64,000 nt of DNA from DASUPK01 sp963833375 (lineage in GTDB: Bacteria; Actinomycetota; Thermoleophilia; Solirubrobacterales; 70-9), in NCBI GenBank assembly GCA_963833375.1, contig CAWHXR010000001.1, positions 682,001 through 746,000 on the forward strand, read 5' to 3'. Within the stretch, counting starts at the first letter, position 1, and every line of letters starts with the position of its first letter. Shown here piece by piece: positions 53,725 to 62,886 of this stretch. The position numbers and the translations under genes were made by a program. The notes beneath the pieces were generated by a model. The model was not told the origin of the DNA and searched no databases. It saw only the letters and a program-made list of their open reading frames with translations.

Positions 53725-55645
53725 GCGCCGCCAAGCCGAAGAGGCCGACCAAGGCGAAGAGCGCGCCCAAACCGGCAGCGGAGCAGAGCGCCGCCGCGCC
53801 CTCGCCCTTCCCTCCGATCGCGAACTACGCCTTTCTCTCGAACTGCCACACCGGTGCGCTGGTCGCGCCGGATGGCGCGATCGATTGGCTCTGCGTCCCT
53901 CGCTTCGACTCTCCCAGCGTCTTCGGCACCCTGCTCGACCGGCAAGCGGGCTCGTTCAGGTTCGGCCCGTTCGGGATCAACGTGCCTACCACCAGGATCT
54001 ACGAGCCAGGAACCAACATCCTCAACACCACCTGGCATACGCCGACGGGCTGGGCGATGGTGCGTGAAGCGCTCACGTTGGGCCCCACGACCCACGAGGA
54101 CAAGATCACCCCGCACACCCGCGCCCCCGCCGACGAGGACGCCCACCACCTGCTGGTTCGGGTGGTGCTCTGTCTCGAGGGCTCGGTCGAGATGGAGATG
54201 CGCTGCGAGCCGGACTTTGACTACGGCCAAGAGCCCGCGAGCTGGTCCCTGGGGGACGACCACCACACTGCCGACGCCACATCCGGGGATGTGTCGCTCC
54301 GGCTGCGGAGCAGCATGCCCCTCGGCATCGAGGACGAGACCGTGCGGGCCCGCCACACGCTGCAGGCGGGGGAGCAGGCCTTCTGCAGCCTCTCCTGGGC
54401 CGAGGAGCTGGCATCGCCCGAGGACATCGATGAGGCCAATGCGCGCATGGGCGAGACGACGAGCTACTGGCGCGGCTGGCTCTCCGGGGCCCGGATGCCA
54501 GACCACCGCTTCCGCGAGGCGATCCAGCGTTCGGCACTCGCGATCAAGGGACTCACCTACATGCCGACCGGAGCCACGGTGGCAGCCCTGACGACCTCGC
54601 TTCCGGAGACCCCGGGCGGCGAGCGCAATTGGGACTACCGCTTCACCTGGATCCGCGACTCGACCTTCACGCTGCAGGCGCTCCACTTCCTCAACCTCGA
54701 CTGGGAGGCCAACGAGTTCATGCAGTTCATGGGCGACCTCGAGCCGAACGAGGACGGCGCGCTGCAGATCATGTACGGGATCGACGGGCGCCGCGACCTG
54801 ACCGAGTCGCTTCGGGAGGATCTCTCCGGGTATGCGGGCGCGCACCCGGTCAGGGTGGGAAACGGCGCGTTCGACCAGCGCCAGAACGACGTCTTCGGGG
54901 CGGCACTGGACTCGATCCTGCTGCACAGCCGCCGCAGCCAGCGGCTGCCCCGGCGCCTCTGGCCCGTGGTGCAGGCTCAGGCTGAGGGCGCCACGGCGGT
55001 CTGGCAGAACCCGGATCAGGGGATCTGGGAGGCTCGTGGCAAGCCGCAGCACTACGTCTCCTCCAAGCTGATGTGCTGGGTCGCCATGGACCGTGCCTCG
55101 CAGCTGGCCGAGATAGCGGGAGACGCAGAGCTGCAAACCAAGTGGCAGGCCGTGGCCGACGAGGTCCGCAAGGACATCCTCGAGAAGGGTGTCCGGGAGG
55201 GCGTCCTGCGCCAGCACTACGACACGGATGCGCTCGACGCCTCGACGTTGCTGGCCGCGATCTTCGGCTTCCTTCCCGGCGACGACGAGGTGATGCGGAA
55301 GAGCGTGCTGGCGATCGCCGACGACCTGACCGAGAACGGCTTCGTGCTCCGTTACGTGACGGGCGAGACCGACGACGGGCTCTCGGGCAAGGAGGGCAGC
55401 TTCCTGATCTGCTCCTTCTGGCTGGTCTCGGCGCTCGCGATCATCGGCGAGGCGCAGCGAGCGCGGGATCTGATGGACAAGCTGCTCAGCGTCGCCTCCC
55501 CGCTCGGACTCTACGCGGAGGAGTTCGACACCGAGGACCGGTCGTCACCTCGGCAACTTCCCGCAGGCCTTCTCCCACCTTGCCCTGATCGAGGCGGCGG
55601 CCCGGATCATCCTCGCGCGAGCGCCTCAAGGAGTACACGAATTGA
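53721..55645 (+). CDS. Glycoside hydrolase family 15 protein (glucoamylase/trehalase-like), two C-terminal frameshifts
   Basis: IANYAFLSNCHTGALVAPDG, AIDWLCVPRFDSPSVFGTLL and ERNWDYRFTWIRDSTFTLQA are GH15 landmarks. IWEARGKPQHYVSSKLMCWV and LSGKEGSFLICSFWLVSALA contain the two expected catalytic Glu residues. No signal peptide, so it is cytosolic, like actinobacterial GH15 trehalases. The tail is broken by one extra base near 55533 and one near 55617; correction gives RHLGNFPQAFSHLALIEAAA and LAERLKEYTN, a stop at 55643-55645 overlapping the next TTG start, and 640 residues. It inverts configuration, releasing beta-D-glucose. Confidence 0.82.
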
Positions 55646-57194
55646 GCGACTACGACGTGATCGTGATCGGCAGCGGCGCCGGCGGCGGGACCCTCGTCCA
55701 CCAGCTGGCGCCCTCCGGCAAGAGGGTCCTGTTGCTCGAGCGCGGCGATTGGCTCCCTCGGGAGCCGCAGAACTGGCTCGCCCAGGACGTCTTCGTCGAC
55801 GGGCGCTACAACTCCCCCGACTCCTGGGACGACGCCGAGGGCAAGCAGTTCGCGCCGCAGGTCCACTACTTCGTCGGCGGCGCCACCAAGATGTACGGCG
55901 CCGCCCTCTACCGGCTGAGGGCCGAGGACTTCGGGGAAATCGCTCACGCCGACGGGATCTCCCCAGCATGGCCGATCTCCTACGAGGAGATGGAGCCGTA
56001 CTACACGAGGGCCGAGCAGCTCTACCAGGTGCGCGGCGCCCGCGGCGAGGATCCGACCGAGCCGCCGGCGAGCGCGCCCTATCCGCACCCGGCCGTCTCC
56101 CACGAGCCCCGCATCCAGCAGCTGGCCGACGATCTCGCGGCCGCCGGCTATCAGCCCTTCCACGCCCCTGCGGCGTCCTGCTCGACGAGGGCAACATGCC
56201 GTACAGCCGCTGCGTGCGCTGCCAGGACTGCGACGGGTTCCCCTGCCTGGTCCACGCCAAGTCCGACGCCGAGGTGATCGCCGTGCGACCGGCTCTCGAG
56301 CACGACAACGTCACCCTTCTCACCGACGCCGCGGCGGTTTCGCTGAAGACGAACGCCGACGGCACCGCCGTGACCGATGTGGTGGTCGAGCGGGACGGCC
56401 AGACGGAGACACACAGCGCGCACATCGTCGTCGCGTCGTGCGGAGCCGCCAACTCGGCCAGGCTGCTGCTCGCCTCGGCCAGCGACAAGCACCCGAACGG
56501 GCTCGCCAATTCCTCCGACCAGGTGGGCCGCAATTACATGTTCCACAACAGCCAGGCCGTGCTCGCGCTGTCGAAGGAGCCAAACCCGACGGTCTTCCAG
56601 AAGACGCTCGGCCTCAATGACTTCTATTTCGCCGGCAAGGAGTTCGACCACCCGCTCGGGAACATCCAGATGGTCGGCAAGTCGCAGGCGCCGATGTTCC
56701 GGGGCGAGAAGCCGGGAGAGACGAAATTCGCTCCGGATTGGTCGCTCGAACGGGTCGCGACCCATGCCGTGGACTTCTGGCTCTCGACCGAGGACCTGCC
56801 GAAGCCGGATAACCGCGTCACACTCACCGAGGACGGACGCGTGAAGCTGAGCTACGAGTATTCGAACGAGGGACCCAAGGGGGAGCTATACGAGAAGCTC
56901 AAGTCGATGCTGGGTGACATCGGAATGCACTCAGGCCATCTGCTCCCGCACCACGCCTACCTGAAGAACGAGATCCCGGTCGCGGGAGTGGCCCACCAGG
57001 CCGGCACCTGCCGGTTCGGCGCCGACCCGTCCGACTCGGTGCTCGACACGAACTGCAGGGCCCACGAGCTCGACAACCTCTACGTGGTGGACACGAGCTT
57101 CTTCCCGAGCATCGGCGCGGTCAACCCGGCGCTGACGGCGATGGCGAACGCGATCCGGGTGGGGGACCACCTGCTGGAGCGCCTGGGCGCGTAG
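55642..57194 (+). CDS. GMC family dehydrogenase with Cys-rich segment, frameshifted
   Basis: TTG 55642 overlaps the GH15 stop. DVIVIGSGAGGGTLVHQLA is the FAD motif. One missing C near 56168 splits the gene; restoring it reads FHAPCGVLLDEGNMPYSRCV and RCQDCDGFPCLVHAKSDAEV. The C-terminal HQAGTCRFGADPSDSVLDTN, then TSFFPSIGAVNPALTAMANA, is the GMC_oxred_C domain with the catalytic His. The four clustered cysteines are characteristic of this GMC subgroup. Corrected length is 517. Probably a sugar or alcohol dehydrogenase feeding the membrane chain. Confidence 0.83.
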
Positions 57195-57220
57195 GCGGGG
57201 CGCTCCTCGCCGGGTAGACC

Positions 57221-58597
57221 GTGAACTCGGATTCCCATCGAGTTGTGATCGTGGGGGGAGGGTTCGGCGGGCTGTTCGCGGCTCGCGCTCTGCGCCGGGC
57301 GCCCGTCCAAATCACCTTGGTTGATCGCCTCAACCACCATCTCTTCCAGCCGCTGCTCTACCAGGTGGCGACCGGGATCCTCTCCGAGGGCGAGATCGCT
57401 CCACCGCTGCGGGGGGTCCTTCACCGGCATCGGAACATCGAGGTCGAGCTCGCGGAGGTCAGTGCGTTCGACCTGGATGGGCGGGCCGTGACCGTGATGC
57501 GCCCCGATGGGACGTTCTTCGAGCATCCCTACGACAGCCTGATCGTGGCGGCGGGCGCGGGTCAGTCCTACTTCGGCCACGACGAGTTCTCGCGCTGGGC
57601 CCCCGGGATGAAGACGATCAATGACGCGCTCGAGCTCAGGGGCAGGATTCTCGGAGCGTTCGAGATGGCCGAGCTCGAGCCGGACCCGGAAAGACGGAAA
57701 GGCTGGCTCACCTTCGTCGTCGTAGGGGGCGGTCCGACCGGAGTCGAGATCGCCGGGCAGATCGCCGAGCTGTCGAGGCGCGTGCTCAAGGACGACTTCC
57801 GAGAGATCGATTCGAGGTCGGCTCGGATCCTGCTCTTCGACGGGGGAAAGGAGGTGCTGGCGGGATTCGGGGACCGTCTCTCATCGAAGGGAGCACAGAG
57901 CCTCGAGCGTCTGGGGGTCGAGATCCACACGGAGAGCATCGTCACCAAGGTCGACCGCCGCGGCGTCGTCGTGAAGTCGGGCGACGCCGAGCAGCGGATT
58001 GAAGCGGGAACGAAGGTGTGGGCGGCGGGCGTTGAGGCGTCTCCGCTGGCGCGGATGCTGGCCGACGCCTCCGGAGCGGAGTGCGATCGCGCCGGGCGAA
58101 TCGAGGTGCTGCCCGACTGCACCATTCCCGGTCATCCCGAGGTGTTCGCGATCGGCGACATGATGGCCATGGACGACCTGCCCGGCGTCGCGGAGGTGGC
58201 GATGCAGCAGGGCATCCACGCCTCCAGCACCATCCACCGCCGGCTGCGCGGCAAGGAGACGAAGCCCTTCCATTACCGGGATCTCGGCAGCATGGCCACG
58301 ATCTCCCGTTTCCGGGCTGTGGTCAGCTTCAAGGGGATTCGCCTCTCGGGGTTCCTGGGATGGCTGGTCTGGCTCTTCGTTCACCTCGCCTTCCTGACCG
58401 GCTTCAAGAACCGCCTCGCCACCCTGCCGAGGTGGGCGATCACCTTCATCGGCAACAGCCGCCCCCAGCGGACGATCACCATGCAGCAGACCGTGGGACG
58501 GGTGGCGATCGAGGAGGCGGGGGGCAGGCCGTTCCTCCTCTCGCTGACCACGGACCAGGAGCAGCACGAGTCGACCGAGCCGGAGCCCGGGGGATGA
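57221..58597 (+). CDS. ndh: Type II NADH dehydrogenase-like flavoprotein
   Basis: 458 residues from GTG 57221. VVIVGGGFGGLFAARALRRA binds FAD, and NHHLFQPLLYQVATGILSEG is the NDH-2 signature. FVVVGGGPTGVEIAGQIAEL binds NAD(P)H. GHPEVFAIGDMMAM is the third flavin motif. The C-terminal FLGWLVWLFVHLAFLTGFKN is the membrane-associating helix region. It passes electrons from NADH to quinone without pumping protons. The stop overlaps the epimerase ATG. Confidence 0.9.
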   Translation: MNSDSHRVVIVGGGFGGLFAARALRRAPVQITLVDRLNHHLFQPLLYQVATGILSEGEIAPPLRGVLHRHRNIEVELAEVSAFDLDGRAVTVMRPDGTFFEHPYDSLIVAAGAGQSYFGHDEFSRWAPGMKTINDALELRGRILGAFEMAELEPDPERRKGWLTFVVVGGGPTGVEIAGQIAELSRRVLKDDFREIDSRSARILLFDGGKEVLAGFGDRLSSKGAQSLERLGVEIHTESIVTKVDRRGVVVKSGDAEQRIEAGTKVWAAGVEASPLARMLADASGAECDRAGRIEVLPDCTIPGHPEVFAIGDMMAMDDLPGVAEVAMQQGIHASSTIHRRLRGKETKPFHYRDLGSMATISRFRAVVSFKGIRLSGFLGWLVWLFVHLAFLTGFKNRLATLPRWAITFIGNSRPQRTITMQQTVGRVAIEEAGGRPFLLSLTTDQEQHESTEPEPGG

Positions 58598-59529
58598 TCG
58601 GCGAGCGGGAGATCGACGGGCTCGAGGCGCTGACCCTGTCCTCGGAGGGTGGCCGGATCGAGGCGGCTTTCGTCCCCGGAGCCGGAATGGTCGGCTGCTC
58701 GCTCCTGCACGACGGCGAGGAGTTGCTCGGTCAGCGCGACGGCCTGGCGAGGTACGTCGCTGATCGCTCGACGATGGGGATACCGCTGCTCCACCCCTGG
58801 GCGAACAGGGTCGCCAAGAGACATTTCCAGGTGGCCGGGCGGGAGGTGGACCTGTGGGCACACCCCGGGCTGTACACCCTGGGTCCCAAGGGCCTGCCGA
58901 TCCACGGGCTCCTCGCGGCCGCTCCGGGGTGGAGTGTCGACCGACATGAGGACACTGCGGGGGGTCCGCGTCTCGCAGGCACCTTCGACTTCGCGGCCCG
59001 CGAGGACCTGATGACCGTGTTCCCGTTTCCCCACCAGATCCAGGTCGAGGCCGGGATCTCGGACGAGACGCTGACCATCGCGACGACGGTACGTGCGTCG
59101 GGCGAGACACCGGTGCCGATCGCCTTCGGGTACCACCCCTATCTCCGCCTGCCCGGCGTCGAGCGCAGTGCCTGGGCGGTCGAGATACCGGTGAGCGAGC
59201 GGGTCGTGCTCGACTCCGAGCAGCTGCCCACCGGCGAGTTGGAGCAGGCTGAGGTGGCTTCGGGTCCGCTCGGGTCGAGGACCTTCGACGACGAGTTCGC
59301 GGCGCCGGTCCAACCGTTCGCCCTCGCTGGAGGAGGGCGCCGGATCGAGGTGTCATTTGATCGGGGTTACCCCTTTGCACAGGTCTACGCGCCGGACGAC
59401 GATGACGTGATCGCCTTCGAGCCGATGACGGCGCCGACCAACACGCTGGTGAGCGGCCAGGACCTGAAGCTGCTGCCGTCCGGCGAGAGCTACGAGGCCT
59501 CGTTCTCGATCAAGGTGACGGACGCGTGA
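58594..59529 (+). CDS. Aldose 1-epimerase (galactose mutarotase family)
   Basis: 311 residues from ATG 58594. GIPLLHPWANRVAKRHF contains the substrate-binding Asn and Arg; PIHGLLAAAPGW and FGYHPYLRLPG hold the catalytic His residues. The C-terminal Glu that acts as base lies near IAFEPMTAPTNTL. It interconverts alpha and beta anomers of hexoses such as glucose. Both ends overlap neighbouring genes, so it is in the ndh operon. Confidence 0.88.
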   Translation: MIGEREIDGLEALTLSSEGGRIEAAFVPGAGMVGCSLLHDGEELLGQRDGLARYVADRSTMGIPLLHPWANRVAKRHFQVAGREVDLWAHPGLYTLGPKGLPIHGLLAAAPGWSVDRHEDTAGGPRLAGTFDFAAREDLMTVFPFPHQIQVEAGISDETLTIATTVRASGETPVPIAFGYHPYLRLPGVERSAWAVEIPVSERVVLDSEQLPTGELEQAEVASGPLGSRTFDDEFAAPVQPFALAGGGRRIEVSFDRGYPFAQVYAPDDDDVIAFEPMTAPTNTLVSGQDLKLLPSGESYEASFSIKVTDA

Positions 59530-60464
59530 ACGAGCCGACCGACATCCAGGTCTCGGAGGACGAGTTCCGCGAGCTCTTCGAGCGGGTCTCGAACTGGGGC
59601 CGGTGGGGGGCTGACGACGAGCGGGGGGCACTCAATCTCCTCACCCCTGATCGAGTTTCCGTGGCCGCGCAGCTGGTGCGGAGTGGGAAGACCGTCACGA
59701 TCAGCCGCACGCTCAACACCGAGCCGGAACCGGACAACCCATTCCCGGCCGATCATCACATGACGATGCTCATGGACGAGGACATCGGGTCGGGAACGCT
59801 CCGCTTCGCAAAGGACTACGTCGGGATCGACTACCACAACGATTCGCATACTCACATCGACGCGCTCTGCCATGTCGCCTTCGATGGGGCCCTTTACAAC
59901 GGCAGGGAGAGCGAGTCAGTCAGGGCCGAGGGGGCGGGGGCCGAGACAATCGAGGTCCTCAAGGATGGACTCGTGGGAAGGGCTGTCCTGCTCGACATCC
60001 CACGGATCCGCGGCGTGGACTGGCTCGAGCCGGGCGAGCACATCTTTCCGGACGATCTGGCCGAAGCCGAGCGAGCCCAGGGAGTCTCGGTGGGTGAGGG
60101 AGACATCCTCCTGGTGAGGACCGGCCACTCCCATCGCCTCGCCGAGCTCGGTCCCTGGGACACCGCGAGCGCAAAGGCCGGCCTCCACCCGAGCTGTGCC
60201 CTCTTCGTCGCCGAGCGCGGCGTGTCGGTGCTCGGGTCGGACGGCAACAGCGACACCGCCCCGAGCACGACGGAGGGGGTCGACTTCCCGATCCACGCGC
60301 TCGCCCTGAACGCGATGGGGGTTCATCTTCTGGACTACCTGGACCTCGGTGACCTGTTGCCGGCCTGTGAGCGCGACGGACGCTGGGAGTTCCTCTTCAT
60401 CGGTGCCCCCCTTCGCATTGCCGGCGGTACTGGATCGCCGCTCAACCCGATCGCAATCTTCTGA
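59526..60464 (+). CDS. Cyclase family protein (kynurenine formamidase-like, PF04199)
   Basis: 312 residues from GTG 59526. NDSHTHIDALCHVAFDGALYNG is the metal-binding HxxxD-type motif of the family; PRIRGVDWLEPGEHIFPDDL, IHALALNAMGVHLLDYLDL and LSPNPIAIF-like C terminus (GSPLNPIAIF) match the actinobacterial subgroup. Likely a Zn or Mn hydrolase acting on amides or lactones. It might open a sugar lactone made by the upstream dehydrogenases; this is inference. Confidence 0.82.
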   Translation: MNEPTDIQVSEDEFRELFERVSNWGRWGADDERGALNLLTPDRVSVAAQLVRSGKTVTISRTLNTEPEPDNPFPADHHMTMLMDEDIGSGTLRFAKDYVGIDYHNDSHTHIDALCHVAFDGALYNGRESESVRAEGAGAETIEVLKDGLVGRAVLLDIPRIRGVDWLEPGEHIFPDDLAEAERAQGVSVGEGDILLVRTGHSHRLAELGPWDTASAKAGLHPSCALFVAERGVSVLGSDGNSDTAPSTTEGVDFPIHALALNAMGVHLLDYLDLGDLLPACERDGRWEFLFIGAPLRIAGGTGSPLNPIAIF

Positions 60465-60499
60465 TGACTCGTCGCGGGCAATAGCCTCTCGGTGATCTG

Positions 60500-61894
60500 A
60501 TGCCCAGCCTGGTCCCTCTGCTCGCGGATTCCTCGTCCAACCTGCTGGCGGCGCGCAGCCAGATGGGGTTCACCCTCGGCTTCCACATCGTGCTGGCCTG
60601 CTTCGGCGTCGCCTTCCCGGCGATGATGCTGATCGCCGAGTGGCGGGGGCGGAAACGGAACGACGAGGCGGCGCTGCGGCTGGCACGCAACTGGTCGAAG
60701 GCGGTTGCCGTCATGTTCGCCGTGGGCGCGGTCAGCGGGACCGTCCTCACCTTCGAGTTCGGGCTGCTCTGGCCCCGGTTCATGGACCGCTTCGGCGACG
60801 CCTTCGGCGTGGCCTTCGCGATCGAGGGGATCTTCTTCTTCCTCGAGGCGATCTTCATCGCGATCTACATCTACGGCTGGGACCGCCTGTCGCCGCGGGC
60901 CCACATGTGGGCGGCGGTGCCCATCGTGATCTCGGGGGTTGGCGGCGCCTTCTCGGTGATCGCGGCCAATTCGTGGATGAACCAGCCTCAGGGATTCACC
61001 CTCGACAGCGCCGGCAAGGTCACGGACGTCAACCCGTGGGAGGTCCTGACCAACTCGGCGGCGGGCTACGAGTTCGCACACATGCTGCTGGCGGCGTACT
61101 TGGTCACAGGCTTCCTGCTCGCCTCCGTCTACGCGGTCGGCATGCTGCGCGGCAAGCGCGACCGCTACCACCGGCTGGGCGTGATCATCCCCCTGACGGT
61201 CGCCGCGATCGCGGCGCCGATCCAGTTCCTGGTCGGCGACACCGCCGCCCGCGCGATCGCCAACGACCAGCCGGCCAAGTTCGCCGGGATGGAGTGCATC
61301 TACAAGGGCGGCCCGGACCAGACCGAGTACCTCGGCGGCCGCTGCGTGGACGGTCAGGTCAAGGGCGGGATCGGGATCCCGGGGCTCGATTCGTACCTGG
61401 TCGGGTTCAGCAAGAACACCGACGTCACCGGCCTCAATCAGATCCCCGCCAACGAGCAGCCGCCGGCCCTGACGATGCTCCACCTCTCCTTCGACGCCAT
61501 GGTCGGGATCTCGAGCCTGCTGATCCTGCTCGCCGCCTGGTACGCCGTCGTCTGGTTCCGGAAGAAGGACCTGCCTCAGACGAAGTGGTTCCTCCGGGCG
61601 GTCGCGATCTCGGGCGTCGCCACGGTGGTGGCGCTGGAGTGCGGCTGGATCGTCACCGAGGTGGGCCGTCAGCCCTGGATCGTGAACGGCTACATGCGGA
61701 CCTCCCAGGCGGTGACCCCGGCGCAGGGGATCTGGTGGGTGTTCGGCATCACGCTGGCGATCTACGTCTCCCTCGCGGTGATCGCGGTGGTCGTCCTCCG
61801 CGGGCTCTCGCGCCGCTGGCAGCAGGGTGAGTCCGAAGAGGGCGAGCTGCCGTACAGCCCGCCGCCGGAGCCGGCCAAGGAGGCATCGGTGTGA
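60500..61894 (+). CDS. cydA: Cytochrome bd-type quinol oxidase subunit I
   Basis: 464 residues. QMGFTLGFHIVLACFGVAFP holds the His near residue 29 that ligates a high-spin heme; FAIEGIFFFLEAIFIAIYIY contains the conserved glutamates; YEFAHMLLAAYLVTGF the next heme His. The quinol loop is short, as in cyanide-insensitive-type oxidases. It reduces O2 with quinol electrons at high affinity. GTG 61891 of cydB overlaps its stop. Confidence 0.93.
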   Translation: MPSLVPLLADSSSNLLAARSQMGFTLGFHIVLACFGVAFPAMMLIAEWRGRKRNDEAALRLARNWSKAVAVMFAVGAVSGTVLTFEFGLLWPRFMDRFGDAFGVAFAIEGIFFFLEAIFIAIYIYGWDRLSPRAHMWAAVPIVISGVGGAFSVIAANSWMNQPQGFTLDSAGKVTDVNPWEVLTNSAAGYEFAHMLLAAYLVTGFLLASVYAVGMLRGKRDRYHRLGVIIPLTVAAIAAPIQFLVGDTAARAIANDQPAKFAGMECIYKGGPDQTEYLGGRCVDGQVKGGIGIPGLDSYLVGFSKNTDVTGLNQIPANEQPPALTMLHLSFDAMVGISSLLILLAAWYAVVWFRKKDLPQTKWFLRAVAISGVATVVALECGWIVTEVGRQPWIVNGYMRTSQAVTPAQGIWWVFGITLAIYVSLAVIAVVVLRGLSRRWQQGESEEGELPYSPPPEPAKEASV

Positions 61895-62886
61895 GCAGCG
61901 CCGACGTCTGCGCGGTGATCCTCTGGATCGGCGTCACGCTTTACGCGATCTTCGGCGGTGCCGATTTCGGCGCCGGGATGCTGGATCTGCTCTCCGGGAG
62001 CGGCGAGCGCGCGGATCGCGTGCGACGGCAGATCGATCGCTCGATCGGCCCGGTCTGGGAGGCCAACCACGTCTGGCTGATCTTCGTCCTGGTCGTGACC
62101 TGGACGGCGTTCCCCACGTTGTTCTCGGCCGTCATGTCGACCCTGTACATCCCGCTCGCGCTGGCCGCCCTTGGGATCGTTCTGCGGGGCTCGAGCTTCG
62201 CGTTCCGTCACGCCCTGCCCGGGCCGATTCAGGGACCCGCCACGAGAATGTTCGGCGTCGCTTCGGTGCTCACCCCGTTCTTCATGGGGACGGTGGTCGG
62301 CGCCATCGCTTCGGGCGAGGTGCCGGCGGCCGGTGACGGCGATCCGACCGGAACGTGGACCGGGTTCCTCCCGCTGGTCACCGGGGCGCTATTCGTGGCC
62401 GTGGCCGCCTATACGGCCGCTGTCTTCTTGGTGCGCGACTCGGGAGCCGCGGGGGACGACGATCTGCGGGACTACTTCGCTCGCCGGGCGCTCGCGATCG
62501 CAGTCGTGGCCGGGATCGGAGCCGTGGTCGGGGTCATCGCGCTCCACCAGGACGCGCGCTACATCTACGACGGGCTCACCTCATGGCCCGGAATAGCGCT
62601 CGTGGTGCTCTCGGCCGTGTGCGGTCTCGCGGCGCTGGGACTGCTGGTCACCGGTCGGAGCAGGGGCCTGCGCGTCGCGGCAGTCGGCGCCGGGACAGCG
62701 CTGATCTGGGGGTACTTCGCGGCCGCCTTCCCGTACATGCTGCCGACCTCCCTGAAGATCTCGGACGCCGCCGGCGTCTCGGCCACGCTCACCGAGGTGA
62801 TCGTGGTCTTCGGGGTCGCCGCCGTCACGGTCGTGCCGTCTCTGATCCTGCTTTACGCGCTCTCCCAGCGCAGCGCGCTCGAGTAG
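61891..62886 (+). CDS. cydB: Cytochrome bd-type quinol oxidase subunit II
   Basis: 331 residues with 8-9 membrane helices. LWIGVTLYAIFGGADFGAGM, GPVWEANHVWLIFVLVVTWT and FPTLFSAVMSTLYIPL are CydB signatures. It stabilises the heme site of CydA. No cydC or cydD gene follows in the window. Confidence 0.93.
   Translation: MSSADVCAVILWIGVTLYAIFGGADFGAGMLDLLSGSGERADRVRRQIDRSIGPVWEANHVWLIFVLVVTWTAFPTLFSAVMSTLYIPLALAALGIVLRGSSFAFRHALPGPIQGPATRMFGVASVLTPFFMGTVVGAIASGEVPAAGDGDPTGTWTGFLPLVTGALFVAVAAYTAAVFLVRDSGAAGDDDLRDYFARRALAIAVVAGIGAVVGVIALHQDARYIYDGLTSWPGIALVVLSAVCGLAALGLLVTGRSRGLRVAAVGAGTALIWGYFAAAFPYMLPTSLKISDAAGVSATLTEVIVVFGVAAVTVVPSLILLYALSQRSALE

Noticed and set aside
53652..57194. A single 1180-residue GH15-GMC fusion protein
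   Set aside because: The apparent fusion arises from frameshifts; the middle of the translation is Arg-rich nonsense, while both genes have their own start and stop (TGA 55643-55645, TTG 55642) in the corrected frames.
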